64,000 nucleotides of DNA, from the NCBI GenBank assembly GCA_024509875.1, contig JAMPIV010004930.1, forward strand, positions 62,001 to 126,000, read 5' to 3'. The notes under the pieces were generated by a model. It was not told the DNA's origin and did no database searches. It saw only the letters and a program-made list of their open reading frames with translations. A program made the position numbers and the translations under genes. Below are positions 46,330-57,700 of the stretch, piece by piece (the stretch's first letter is position 1; each line of letters begins with the position of its first letter). This stretch comes from Oreohelix idahoensis (Eukaryota > Mollusca > Gastropoda > Stylommatophora > Oreohelicidae).

Positions 46330-47030
46330 GTGAAACATAGGTCTTCAATAAATGCGCACCAAGCATTTCCGTCAAAGATATTGCTTTGTCTTCTTTATGC
46401 CTTTCATGTTTGTCTCTAATTCCTGTCTCTGTTTCTTATTGGTTTCCCGCATTTCTCTTACCATGGCGATTGTAGAACACGAATTCCCGTGTATTCAAAG
46501 CCGAACCAAAAGTATTTGCCACCTGGAGCCGATACTACCTCTGGCACCCCTCTTCTGTGAAGAAACACACTTGCAAGTACATTTTTAACAGAGTGTGCTT
46601 TCATAATAGTATCCGACAGCATCCTTTTCCTGGCTGTCACCAGGGGGCGGACCACCACCTCTCACACCCTTAGTACACCATTGTCTGTAATACCATCAGC
46701 CGGTTTTCTAAATCTGTGTCCTATCCAATACCAGCACTCATTTCATCACTTCTTGTTCCACTGAATCTTGTCTGATTCTTTACTTCGGTTCCATATTGGT
46801 CATCTTGTCATGCCGTTTCAATTATTGTATTCTGTGCTAGCAACCGTTTATGAAAGTCTAAACTTATTTGGTTATCATTTCTGTTGTTCTTCATGTTGCA
46901 GAGTCGTACTAAAAGATTGCCTTAAACTTGAAGATTTTTTGGTTTTGTTTTAGACCTGGTCTCTTTTTATTTTCTTATATTTCACAATGCATCAAAATCT
47001 CATCCTGCATTTCTTGGTATTATTGTAATA
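46330..47030 (-). mobile_element. LINE-Q fragment interrupted by a MITE
   Basis: The flanks 46330-46480 ('caccaagcatttccgtc', 'ttatgcctttcatgtttgtc') and 46690-47030 ('ttgttccactgaatcttg', 'ttatgaaagtctaaac') follow antisense LINE-Q text. It is strongly decayed. Confidence 0.6.
46518..46684. mobile_element. hAT-type MITE relative of 3489-3674
   Basis: The text 'acttgcaagtacatttttaa', 'gcatccttttcctggctgtc', 'accacctctcac' and 'ttagtacaccattg' parallels the MITE at 3489-3674. The left end is not clear, and no target duplication was found. Confidence 0.7.
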
Positions 47031-47075
47031 TTCCTGTATGTTCCTCTAACTTGTTATGACTTATGGAGGTTGCTG

Positions 47076-47080
<5 letters not shown>

Positions 47081-47138
<58 letters not shown>

Positions 47139-47160
47139 AGTTTGTGTGTGTGAGTGTGAG
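47081..47160. repeat. (TG)n microsatellite
   Basis: TG repeat with a few interruptions near its right end. Confidence 0.97.
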
Positions 47161-47507
47161 AGACTAAGCGACTTACCGTACATGGTCAGCCCTCATTAAT
47201 CGCTTTCTACGACATTACCTGGTGAGGTACATTATTTGCCCCCTTGTCGTGTCCGGATAACACTCGATCGATCTAAGCAAATTATTTTGATTTTGATTTT
47301 ATTTTAAACAGCGGAAGATTTGACTTCGCAGAAAGAGGTTGAAATGATTTTCGGAATTCAACGAATGCTTTCTACTGAGAAAAGATGGCGAGCTGAGCAA
47401 GTAATATGAATATTTAAAATATATCCTAAATGACGTCCAGTGGTCGCCATGGGGTATTCTGAATATCGAGTTCAGTGGGACTTTTAATATCTTATGACGA
47501 TTTTGCA

Positions 47508-48665
47508 AGTGTTAAAATTGTAACAGTGAGCATTTGTTGACGAGAACGGTCAGCGTTGCCAGTGTTAAAATTGTAACAGTGAGCATTTGTTGACGAGAAC
47601 GGTCAGTGTTGCCAGTGTTAAAATTGTAACTTTGAGCATTTTTTGACGAGAACAGCCAGTGTTGCCAGTGTTAAAATTGTAACAGTGAGCATTTGTTGAC
47701 GAGAACGGTCAGTGTTGCCAGTGTTAAAATTGTAACAGTGAGCATTTGTTGACGAGAACGGTCAGTGTTGCCAGTGTTAAAATTGTAACAGTGAGCATTT
47801 GTTGACGAGAACGGTCAGTGTTGCCAGTGTTAAAATTGTAACTGAGCATTTGTTGAGAGAACGGTCAGTGTTGCCAGTGTTAAAATTGTAACAGTGAGCA
47901 TTTGTTGACGAGAACGGTCAGTATTGCCAGTGTTAATATTGTAACAGTGAGCATTTGTTGACGAGAACGGTCAATGTTGCTAGTGTTAAAATTGTAACAG
48001 TGAGCATTTGTTGACGAGATCAGTCAGTGTTGCCAGTGTTAAAATTGAAACAGTGAGCATTTGTTGACGAGAAGGTCAGTGCTGCCAGTGTTAAAATTGT
48101 AACAGTGAGCATTTGTTGACGAGAACGGTCAGTGTTGCCAGTGTTAAAGTTGTAACAATGAGCATTTGTTGACGAGAACGGTCAGTGTTGCCAGTGTTAA
48201 AATTGTAACCGTGAGCATTTGTTGACGAGAAGGTCAGTGCTGCCAGTGTTAAAATTGTAACCGTGAGCATTTGTTGACGAGAACGGTCAGTGTTGCCAGC
48301 GTTAAAATTGTAACAGGGAGCATTTGTTGACGAGAACGGTCAGTGCTGCCAGTGTTAAAATTGTAACAGTGAGCATTTGTTGACGAGAACGGTCAGTGTT
48401 GCCAGTGTTAAAATTGTAACAGTGAGCATTTGTTGACGAGAACGGTCAGTGTTGCCAGTGTTAAAATTGTAACAGTGAGCATTTGTTGACGAGAAGGTCA
48501 GTGCTGCCAGTGTTAAAATTGTAACAGTGAGCATTTGTTGACGAGAACGGTCAGTGTTGCCAGTGTTAAAGTTGTAACAATGAGCATTGGTTGACGAGAA
48601 CGGTCAGTGTTGCCAGTGTTAAAATTGTGACAGTGAGCATTTGTTTACGAGAACGGTCTGTGTTG
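47508..48665. repeat. 53-bp minisatellite, about 22 copies
   Basis: The unit comprises 'ccagtgttaaaattgtaaca', 'gtgagcatttgttgacgaga' and 'acggtcagtgttg'. Copies differ by single substitutions and small gaps (for example 'gagaaggtcagtgctgcc'). It is contiguous, without spacers. Confidence 0.96.
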
Positions 48666-49139
48666 AGCTGTGATATATTGTAAGTATAGGATTTCTTATA
48701 ACGAGATGATCAAGTGACGTCCATGGTGTTTATTTATTTGAGAGTGACTACCCCTGGTGACGTACTTTATTTGGGATGCTTAGCTGGTTGTGTGTTCTGT
48801 CGGTTCACATTTGCAGAGAGGGTAAGGCACCGATTAGTGCTCTCTGGTTCGAATCACAGAAGTGCCTATCACTTCTGTTATTATTATATTGCTTAGTATT
48901 CTCTGTCTTTTTTCTCTTTCATATGAGTGCCTACCATTTATCTAATTTTGTTTATTATTTACAATTTATCGGCTTCGGATTTCCCACTCTGTTTATTTCT
49001 GTATCCAGGACATTCTAAAACTGATGAAAAGAGGCAAGCAGTAATATGCAACGTCGAGAGACTGATACAGATATAATGTAATATTGAGAGCCATTTAGGT
49101 TTTAGTGGTGAGCGATTGAACTAGCAGCCTGAAGAAGGA
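48666..49139. other. Unassigned stretch
   Basis: No supported gene. Two short open frames (48714-48896 and 48776-49018) show no domain. Confidence 0.45.
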
Positions 49140-49368
49140 ACTGTGTTTCATGAAATAAAGAAATCTATAAAAATGGAGCGTATCCTATGGAGAAAAAATA
49201 CGTTGCAGAAAATTAGGAATGAAAAGAGAATTAATGAAAGAGATCAACATTAGACAAAAGCAATTATATTTTGGGCATATAGCGGGACATAACCTACCAT
49301 GTTGAAAACTATAACAGAAAGACAAATTGAAGGTGAGCGAGTAAGAAAACGCACCACTGAATACTTAG

Positions 49369-49411
<43 letters not shown>

Positions 49412-49850
49412 CGTACGCCCGCTAATACTCGAGGCGAAATCTCAGGTTATTATTAATATTTTAACCTGACATTGATTTTACGTGAGTATCCCTTTGTTTC
49501 TTGTACATAGACAGGTGTCCCTCGCCATTCAGGCAAATACTCTCCGATTTCGGAGGTACCCATTAGAGCTGGGTCGGCTCAGGAGCCGCCAGTCCCTGGT
49601 CGACGACACTCCTTCAAATGTCCTCGCCAGGTCTCGAGTTAATCCAGTCCAAATCCCGGTCAACGAAAAATCCTCAAATGCCGTCGCCCGGGTTTGATCC
49701 TGTATCACCCGGTCGCCAGAGCGGTGTTGTAACCACTACGCTAGCGCGGCCCCCAACTTAGAAGATAATATTAAGTGAGGGACACAAATCAGTGTGTACC
49801 ACCATGGCAAATACATAAAACGTTGGATACCGACTGCTGCCGACCATCGA
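49140..49850 (+). mobile_element. RTE LINE fragment interrupted by SINE-C
   Basis: Decayed text resembling the RTE C-terminus lies at 49140-49373 ('gaatgaaaagagaattaatg', 'aagcaattatattttgggca', 'cagaaagacaaattgaaggt'). It resumes at 49756-49830. Confidence 0.65.
49374..49755 (-). mobile_element. SINE-C, minus strand
   Basis: The poly-T at 49374-49411 is the A-rich tail, and the tRNA-like head lies at about 49680-49752. An 11-bp duplication ACTTAGAAGAT is at 49363-49373 and 49756-49766. Confidence 0.9.
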
Positions 49851-50326
49851 TGAGTTTTGACGCTTCATCGTTTATGATCTGAAATTCGAATATGCGATTT
49901 GAATATGCGCTAAACACCATACTTATGACTGAACAGTATCAATGGAACATCTGTGTCTACTTATTACATGTATATGTGAAAGCTGGAGACTTTAAAGGTT
50001 CTTGAAAAACATAGGAAGATAAAAGTTACATCACCTGACGGAATTTAAAACAAACAGAAAGCATTTTTTTTTGCTACGAAGGTGTACCTTTTATCTATAT
50101 AGGTCTACAGTAAACATATCTATCCCGAAAGTAATTGAAAGCTTCGTGCAGAAGATATTTATTGATAAATGTTTTGGTGTTTGAACTGTGCCGAATAAGG
50201 CAGCAGTTACAAAATTACTTATACATTTTTGACCACCGTGCCAGCGCCATCTAACAGTCTTCTTAAATGTCTGTGACTATCAGCTTCAGACATTTGGTCT
50301 GGCCATTCACAGGAAGCCTCTAACAT
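49851..50326. other. Downstream flank of the receptor gene
   Basis: Presumed 3' UTR and intergenic sequence. I recognise no features. Confidence 0.4.
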
Positions 50327-50786
50327 TTATATTTTGAACATCAGGTACAACAGTGGCGCGCTTATGGCATGAAATACACAGAAGAAAATCATATCCCATG
50401 TCTTAGAATGTAACCCACATCCAAGGGTTCCTTTTCGCGAGTTGTGCTTTATCTCTGTTTTCGCTGTTTCTAGGGGTTGAATTTTGTTTAGAAATCCTAG
50501 CCTCTTGAAAAATCGTGAAGTGTGTCGACTGATCCAACATGGAGTACCACTTGGATCCGTTGTTGTCTTCGTGTCTGCAGTGAAGTCATGTCTTCGTGCT
50601 GGCAAAGTTTCGTCTGTTTGATCCTGAGCGCCATCTCTTAGATTCGCGAATGGTCCTTTCTGATCTTGTTCATGTCTTCGGATAACAAAGATGGTAACTA
50701 TCATGGCAAACACACATTGGAGATTGATCATGATGAGGAAGAATGTAAACCTCGGCATGCTGGTCCAGTTACGTGGTATGGTTCCG
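50327..50786 (-). CDS. Receptor last exon (M3, cytoplasmic loop, M4)
   Basis: Acceptor ctataag|CGGAAC. Exon B ends ATTAG, so the join reads ...FNFISGTIPRNW. The open frame of 153 codons ends at 50327. The cytoplasmic loop is short (about 85 residues) and basic near its end. Confidence 0.82.
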
Positions 50787-51057
50787 CTTATAGAAGAAAG
50801 AAAAGAAAAAAAATTATTCAATGTTTTTAAATGCATCTTATTCTCTCTTCAACTTTTATATATTTTTGATTTGATTTGTTTTAAATTGTGTGGTTTAATT
50901 TGTTAAGCTCAATTTGTATTTACACTGAAGAAGATGATATTCGAAGGTAAACATGTTAGGACAAAAAACAAGTCTCGTTCTCACATCCCTTTTTTTTAAA
51001 ATATAAATTTTCTCCGATTCCTTCAACAACATACTTTGTTCTCTTCCGCTTTCTCAC

Positions 51058-51089
<32 letters not shown>

Positions 51090-54000
51090 GTCATTCTCTC
51101 ACTCTCTGTCCTCGCTCTGTGTCTCTCGCACTCTCTCTCTGTCTCTCACTTAATCTCTCTCACTCTCTCTTTCTGTCTCTCTCTCTCTCTCTCTCTCATT
51201 GTGTCTCACTCTCTCTCTCTGTCTCTCACTCTCTGTCTTTCTCTCACTCTCTCTCTCTGTCTCTCACTCTCTCTCATTGTGTCTCACTCTCTCTCTCTCT
51301 GTCTCTCACTCTCTGTCTTTCTCTCACTCTCTGTCCTCGCTCTGTGTCTCTTGCACTCTCTCTCTGTCTCTCGCTTAATCTCTCTCACTCTCTCTCGCCC
51401 TCTCTCTCTCTCTCCCTCTCGCTGTTCCCCAAATCTGCGAGTATCACACTTGTCTCAGTCTAATATAAACTTTTAAAAAGTATTTTCTGTTAATTACTGG
51501 GTAAAAATCGTTTAATATTACACTGAATAAAATTAAGGTATATTTGTCTGTTAATACAAAAAGGACACTAAATTGATTGAAATTTGTTAATGCTAAAAGG
51601 GAACATCTCTCTCTTTGATCTTTATTGTAGATTTTATAATATATACTTTCTACTAGTACCAATCCTTATTTTTAGTATCTTTGCGGTCATGACGTGTTGC
51701 CTTTTCTACTAAGCATATAAACGAAGCTTCATAATAGCTATAATAAAGTATCAACGTTTGCAGGTAAACTGAAGAGGAAAAAGCGTCAGAAAAAAACATA
51801 TTTGCACAATCACACACGATAGTGAGAAGTAAACAGTGAGAACACAGTACTCACCTAATAAAATTGAACAGAACAGCGTTAGATATAAACACAGTGACCA
51901 AAAACGTAATTTTTTCTCCAGAACTTGGCGGAATCCAGAAAACTAAAGAAGTAATTGAGGATGTCACTATCATAGGACAAAGCACACAGAGGATGTAGAA
52001 AATGGGCTGTCTTTTTATCTCCATTGTAAACCTGTAACAAAATCAAGCATTATGTCTTCAATCCTATCTTCATTGTAAACCTGTAACAAAATCAAGCATT
52101 ATGTCTTCAATAATATCTTCATTATAAACCTGTAACAAAATCAAGCATTATGTCTTCAATCATATCTCCATTGTAAACCTGTAACAAAATCAAGCATTAT
52201 GTCTTCAATCCTATCTCCATTGTCCTTTGTGCTCCTTATTGAGTATTGAGCTTCTACTGTAGCTAGTTCCCCTGCAGGAAGCCTAAGTCAAGCCTTTACA
52301 TGATCCTGCAGTGGTGATTTCGTTGGCAATTTGATTAACATGATGACGTAGCCAACTCCATGCCCAAGCTCATATTAATCACCTTTGATGACATACCTGA
52401 GGACGCAGTACTCCTATTAAATCTTTGTCTTTTCAGGGACCTCGGGTTATACACGTGTCAGGTTCATGTCGTGCTTGGACCAACTTATGAAATTCTGGTA
52501 TAAAGTTGGGTGCCTCTTGTAGTCCAGTGGGGGTCTTTAAGAAGTCACAGAAACAAAATGCTGCATTTCCATCAGGCATGCCGTAAGACGCGGTCTACAG
52601 GAGATTCCGCATTGGGCTGGCAGACTCATGATGTAAAACAGATAACTACGGAAGCCACATGAATGGTTTGGTTTGGTGCAGGTTTAATGCAAAAGGACCA
52701 GCTAAAGTCGTGATGCCATGCTCTACAAGGAGCGAAAAGGGGAATTATAATGGCATATTTGGTTACGGCAGAGCTTGAAATCTGAATGTTCATCTTTCAC
52801 CTCTCAGTTCCCAAAGCAGTATAAGCCTGTCAAGGGTTGCCTCCGCTTAGCTCTGCAGTAGTGGTCAAACAGTGGCCAAAACTCAAGAGTAATTAATATG
52901 GATCTTCAAAGGTGTCTACCTTCGCACAAGATTACTCTTGGCAGAGTTGAATGTAGAAGGATAATGATGCTTCTACCTGAAGGGAGTTTTCACAAGATAT
53001 TCAGAAAATCGAGAACAATGCTGCACTAGGCTGAGCAAATGTTAACTCTAGTATCTGCCGTCAACTTTTGTGAAGGATAGGGTTTTCTTATAATTCGTTA
53101 GCTCATTCAAGCCCCCAGCTGAGTTAATTCAGCGAAATTCCTCTTATTATTATTGTATAGCTCTGGTTAAGAGTATTTATGAAACTGTCTGAGACAAACG
53201 AATGTAGTACATTCAAAATGATTAAATCAACTTTAGATTTGTCTTTATACAAGTAACAAATTTAATAATCAATTATGTTTTAACAGTTATAAAAATGAAT
53301 AATTCCTTATAGAAATAGTTGTCATCACAGGGTGATATTATGGCGTAAAAAATTGGACAGTTCACTTGGCAGCTTTTATGTTTCTACTTAGCTGCCAATG
53401 AGTTTGTCTGTTCTGTTCAAACTGATGTTTGGTTCCTTGTAGGTGGATGACTGATTCACACTCGTCACTAGTCAAATTTGAAAGTTATAGCACGTTCCAA
53501 GAAGTGTCATGGAGTAACTACCAAGCTGGTCCCGCGTCTCTAAAACACGTCTGATGATGGTGTCTAGCGTCAACTTCAGGCCACTTATACCCTCACTTGT
53601 TTCAGAGATAGTACCCTCAACTGATACCACCAACTAGTATTAGAAAAGAAGAGACACAAGTACTCTCTGAGTATTGAGTTTCCCCACACATACGTATGTG
53701 TTTCCCTCTTCCTATTCCACCATCCCATATATCTCAGAACTGTTACCCTCGCTGAGAATTAATATTAATCCCATTGAGCGGAAAAACAATCATTACATTT
53801 CGGTTGAATAGATTTATAGTTACCTTTACATTGGTTGAAGAGATTGAAAACTGTCATTACTTTTAGAGCGAATACGTTTATATTTACATCTGCACTGGTT
53901 GAAAATGTTAATAATATAATAAGTATGTACATCATTCTCTCATCATTCCCCCCTGCTCCATATGGAACTTGGGAATACCTCTGCATTTAGTTCTCTATAA

Positions 54001-54369
54001 GAAACTCGCAATAAAGCAGTCACCAGCCCTGGCAGTGGTGTTTCGTGAAATGATCATTCTATGCGCTGAGGTTGTCAGCCTCCAATTACTTGGACATCCA
54101 ATTAGCAATTTTCACATATAAATATTCATATGTCAATATATACATATTATTTCACGTGTTAATAATGCAAAACATAGAATTGTAGATATACAACTTACCC
54201 CAAATCTTTGGAACCACAGACATATTGCTGGCTCGGAGAAATAGCTAAAGCAACTTGTTGAAGATGTCTCTTACAGGTGGTGTTGTTGTTTTAGCAATAA
54301 GTTCCCACTTTGACTCCGTGTCTCAGATTCCTCAGATTCCGGTCTTCCTTGCTAATAATGGTAGAGTTC
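50327..54369 (-). CDS. Cys-loop ligand-gated ion channel, nicotinic-receptor type (C-terminal half)
   Basis: The exons encode the pore half of a membrane receptor. Exon B (52031-51855) carries pre-M1 FTMEIKRQPIFY, M1 (ILCVLCPMIVTSSITSLVFW), the PPSSGEK turn and M2 (ITFLVTVFISNAVLFNFI). The GEK motif at the start of M2 is that of cation-selective nicotinic receptors. Exon C (50786-50327) carries M3 (FTFFLIMINLQCVFAMIVTI), a short cytoplasmic loop and M4 (WDMIFFCVFHAISAPLLYLM), and ends LMFKI-stop. Phases match across both introns. An upstream exon near 54199 fits in phase but is uncertain. The Cys-loop and ligand-binding exons were not found. Its M2 is divergent, so the ligand and even channel function are uncertain. 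The wording resembles lophotrochozoan-specific nicotinic-like receptors. Confidence 0.78.
51040..51425. repeat. CT-rich microsatellite with larger internal duplication
   Basis: Mixed (CT)n, CTGT and CACT units form a tract. A phrase 'ctctgtcctcgctctgtgtc' occurs at about 51104 and again at about 51330 with similar context. It lies between receptor exons. The Ser/Leu open frames are artefacts. Confidence 0.95.
51426..51854. other. Receptor intron sequence
   Basis: AT-rich. No recognised feature besides the splice donor region at its right edge. Confidence 0.5.
51855..52031 (-). CDS. Receptor exon with M1 and M2
   Basis: Acceptor gttacag|GTTTAC, donor ATTAG|gtgagt, 177 bp. It carries M1, the SGEK turn and M2. 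The acceptor is the first of four tandem copies (see 52021-52235). Confidence 0.85.
52021..52235. repeat. 49-bp tandem repeat containing the 3' splice site
   Basis: The segment 'cctgtaacaaaatcaagcat' to 'atcctatctccattgtaaa' repeats at 52031, 52080, 52129 and 52178, 49 bp apart. On the minus strand each copy carries TTGTTACAG followed by the exon's first bases (GTTTACAATGGAGAT, or a variant), so four possible acceptors exist. Confidence 0.93.
52240..52445 (-). repeat. SINE-A copy, minus strand
   Basis: Antisense SINE-A blocks: 'gtgctccttattgagt', 'agctagttcccctgcaggaa', 'gattaacatgatgacgtagc' and 'gacatacctgaggacgcag'. Confidence 0.75.
52530..52770 (+). repeat. SINE-A copy
   Basis: It carries 'gggggtctttaagaag', 'atcaggcatgccgtaag', 'gggctggcagactcatgatg', 'aaaaggaccagctaaagtcg' and 'atgccatgctctacaaggag', in family order. 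Confidence 0.8.
52771..53939. other. Receptor intron, nothing recognised
   Basis: No exon or repeat family could be supported. Confidence 0.5.
53940..54100 (-). repeat. SINE-A copy, minus strand, decayed
   Basis: The text 'ccctgctccatatggaac', 'ttgggaatacctctgcattt' and 'ccagccctggcagtggtg' follows antisense SINE-A. Confidence 0.55.
54199..54369 (-). pseudogene. Possible upstream receptor exon (pre-M1 region), frame broken
   Basis: Donor TTTGGG|gtaagt at the 54199 edge joins in phase with exon B (SKDLG|FTMEIK). Nearby text in another frame reads ESKWELIAKTTTPP, resembling the conserved W-x-L segment before M1. The two frames cannot be read together without a one-base shift or a hidden intron near 54280. 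So this may be a true exon with a sequencing or real frameshift, or chance. Confidence 0.4.
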
Positions 54370-54829
54370 TTCTTGGCTTTTAAGTCCTCAAGATGCTCAA
54401 ACAAAGTCCGGTCGGATAAATGAAATTCTGAGTTTATTATTTAATCTGGCTGGTCTAATTGTCTCTTGACGAGTTGAGTTTCACAGTACTTTCAACCAAC
54501 TAAAGTGTCAGGTTATATTGCCCCTTTCGTTCATGGCACGTGTTGTTTACTATTAGACCAGGCCCCAATCAAAAATGTTGTTATTCCTACATCTCGAATG
54601 CCGACCAATAGTTACAATCATGCGTGGTTTGATGGCTCCAATTCAAAAAAACATTCCTCATAGGAAAATTCTGCATGTTATTTAACAGGTCATTTCTCCC
54701 AAATATGGGCGTGAAACCTCCGAATATTCTCATCAGCGATTACAAATAACTTCTTACTTTTATCTCAAGTAATATCTTCGTAAATGGAATCCAGTGGAAT
54801 CTGACTAAACAGCATGATGATCTGGATTT
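54370..54829. other. Unassigned stretch upstream of the receptor exons
   Basis: No supported exon or repeat family is seen. Confidence 0.45.
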
Positions 54830-55615
54830 TGCAGATGACTTGGCTCTTCTGTCCCATAACCATAATCAGATGCAAGAGAAAATGAAAATTCTCAATGAGA
54901 GGTCACAACAAGTGGGCCTGAAAATACACAGGGAAAAGACAAAGATTATGAGAATAAATGCAAGAAATGATAACAAGGTTAAACTTGAAGAAACACCACT
55001 AAAAGATGTAGAATTGTACACGTATCTTGGAAGTAATATAGACAAAGTTAGAGGGACGGACAGTGATATCAAAATAAGAATACAAAAAGCAAGAGGAGCT
55101 TTCATTGCATTGGGAAACATGTGGAGAACAAGAGAAATCAAGTCCAACACAAAAATAAGAATCTTCAACTAAAGTGTGGTCAGTCCTATTGTATGGCTCT
55201 GAGACATGGAGAACAACAAAAACAACAACTAAAAATCTACAGATTTTTATAAACAGGTGCTTGCGTAGAACAGAAGGACTGAAATGGTATGACAAAGTCA
55301 CAAATGTGGAATTGATGACAAGAACCAGACAAGTGCCAGTGGAACAAGAGTTGAGAAGAAGACGCTGGCGATGGATAAGTCACACATTGAGAAAACCTGT
55401 TGATAGCATTACAAGGCAGTCATTATTCTGGAATCCACAGGGAAAGAGAGGCAGAGGTAGACCATATGGAGAAGAGAACTGGAAACAGAGGTGAAAATGA
55501 TGAGGAAAACATGGAAAGAACTTGGGCGGATGGCACAGGAAGGAAGAATTGGCATGTGTTTGTTGAAGGTCTGTGCTCCTTGGGGAGCTAAAGGGTATTG
55601 ATTGATTAATTAATT
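54830..55615 (+). mobile_element. LINE-Q 3' end (RT end and C-terminus)
   Basis: This is the best LINE-Q copy here. It begins at DFADDLALLSHNHNQMQEKM, the RT catalytic FADD box, then runs through GLKIHREKTKIMRINAR, TYLGSNIDK and SNTKIRIFN, with a stop at 55170. It resumes with LLYGSETWRTTKTTTKNLQ, CLRRTEGLKWYDKV, PVEQELRRRRWRWISHTLRK, WNPQGKRGRGRP and [13 protein letters not shown]. It ends in ATTGATTG-type repeats at 55597-55610. It is 5'-truncated. Breaks near 55170 and 55490 make it inactive. Confidence 0.88.
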
Positions 55616-56089
55616 GAAAATCTTTGTAATACTTCTGCCGGATGCTTATTACAACATTCCGTCTTTCAGGTTCATGTCTGTAATATATCCGCAGACGGAT
55701 AATTTATCTCCCCGTCCTTGTGCAAACACCGACCCTCGAAACCATCTGAGCTGTGACTCTTCACGACAGTAATTAGTGAATCCCAATCGCTATATCAGTG
55801 CTAAATAGACTTGCTGGGCGTACGTCGTGCTAATTTGGCACGGCCAAGGTTTGGTACATGAGAATTTTACCAATATGACTGTCGGTCAATATTACATAAC
55901 CTGTCTACTTTCTCAGCAGGGATGGTCAGGTAAACAGACAAGACGAATTATTACTGAAAGGAGTGTAAGAAAATAGCTAATATCTGCTTGATACCAGAGA
56001 AAGAAATGTGCCGACCTCGAAAATTTCACGTCATCAGTACAACAAATGTATCTGACTACTGCCGGAGAGGAGAAGACATCGACCCAATA
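55616..56089. other. Unassigned stretch
   Basis: No supported feature. Confidence 0.45.
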
Positions 56090-56580
56090 ATTCCGCCACA
56101 AAGCCTTCAACAAACTTATGCCAAGTCGTCATGTCACGTGACATCAGTTCAAGATCTTTCCATGTCTTCCTCATCCTCTTCATGTCTGTCTCTAGTTCTC
56201 TTCTCCACGTGATCTTTGGTCGTCCTCTACCTTCTCTTACCCTGGGGAATACCAGAACAAGGATTGTCTGGCATTGCTATCAACAGGTTTTCTTAATGTA
56301 TGTCATATTCATCTCCAGTGTTCTCATTTCTGGTTCTACTGGCGCTGGTCTGGTTCTTGCCATCGGTCCCATTAGTGATCTTATAATACCATTTCAGTCC
56401 TTGTATTCCACGCAAACACCCATTTATGAAAGTCTGTAACTTTTTGGTTGTTGTTTTTGTTGTTCTCCATGTTTCAGAGCCATACAATAGTACTGACTTG
56501 ACACTTGAATTTAAAAGTCTGATTTTTGTGTTGGACTTGATTTCTTTTGATCTCCCAGATATTTCCCAGTGCAATGAAAT
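56090..56580 (-). mobile_element. LINE-Q 3' end, minus strand
   Basis: The minus strand encodes EIKSNTKIRLLNSSVKSVLL, YGSETWRTTKTTTKKLQTFI and, further on, the WHKFVEGL end. It is a broken copy antisense to the one at 54830. Confidence 0.8.
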
Positions 56581-56753
56581 CTCTAAAGCATTTTGTAGTT
56601 GATGCGTGATGCCATATGATGATGGATGGTATCCGCATGTCTGGTTTTGTGTGGTGTGCAGATGTGTTCAGTCAAAACAATGTTCATACAAAAATAACAG
56701 GGCAATCCACATAGGACGTCAGTAAACTCACGACGTATAAAGTCAATGATTCT

Positions 56754-57679
56754 TGTAACAGCCGTTGACGTTTTTCTTCATTATTTATTGTGGACGCCAC
56801 AGTGACAAAATGGTTACGCGAATATGTAGGCACATCAAACAGTCATTATCACAGCAACATTCAATACAGCAATAGACAGTAGACAGCATTACAATGATGA
56901 GTCAGATGCATGTTATATTTCATAGTGCTGTAAATGTAGTCAGGTGGAAAACTCCATCCTTTTCTATAACAGCCAGGAGATAACCAGATGTATGAGATCA
57001 GTTCACTCTCCTTAGTCTGACTTCAGCAAGACCGACACGTCTGCCGAAGTATAAATAATGTCCTCAAAAATATCCTCTAGATAATAAAGGTTTTCCAAAC
57101 CTAGTTCATTTAACAAAGTAGCAAGTAATGGTCCTTGGTACATGCATCAACCGATGCAGTACAATGCAGCGACATGTGAGCTGGGAAAAAACATCTCGTG
57201 ACGACGACTTTCGAAGACAGGCTATGAATCGAAATCGCTCACGACCCAAAATCGATAAAGTTAATGAAAAAAGTCAATTTACCTTGCTTTCAAGAAATAC
57301 AGAAATATCACGCCTCCCGGCATGTGCAAATACACTAGAGGTATTATCCCGAATAAACGAAATATCCATAAGAGGACTACACATCCCTGACAGAACAAAA
57401 AATAGCGGAGATCCCCTCTTCAACGAGGCATCTCTTTCGCCATTCCAAATCGCTCACTCCCACTAGTGGTGGGCGGAACCGATCGACCAAACAACAAGAC
57501 AAGTCATGCGCAGTCCAGCGCAAAAATGACCACAGCTCAAAAGTTAACTGCATTCGATACCAACGCGAGAAGACAAATGCTTACCGAGAAAAGTGACTAT
57601 AAATTTCAAGCAGTTGTTGCCCTTGCGTTATAAAATAGATATTGTAAAAAACGATGTTGCGAGAATTTATCACGCAACA
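56754..57679 (-). repeat. Probable 3' LTR of the Gmr1-like element
   Basis: On the minus strand the sequence starts TGTTGCGTGATAAATTC at 57679, directly after the purine tract GGGAGGAGGTGGTGATA. A possible end, CTGTTACA, lies at 56754. The far LTR is outside the window, so the right boundary rests only on the TG...CA form and is tentative. Confidence 0.5.
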
Positions 57680-57700
57680 TATCACCACCTCCTCCCGATA
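57680..57700 (-). other. Polypurine tract of the Gmr1-like element
   Basis: The minus strand reads TCGGGAGGAGGTGGTGATA immediately before the LTR start. It closely resembles the tract before the 3' LTR at 28909 (CAGGGAGGGTGCGGTAA), linking the two elements. Confidence 0.7.

Noticed and set aside
47508..48665. Second CRISPR-like array
   Set aside because: Same reason: 53-bp tandem units without spacers.
51036..51476. Ser/Leu-rich membrane protein
   Set aside because: Translation of a CT-rich microsatellite in a receptor intron.
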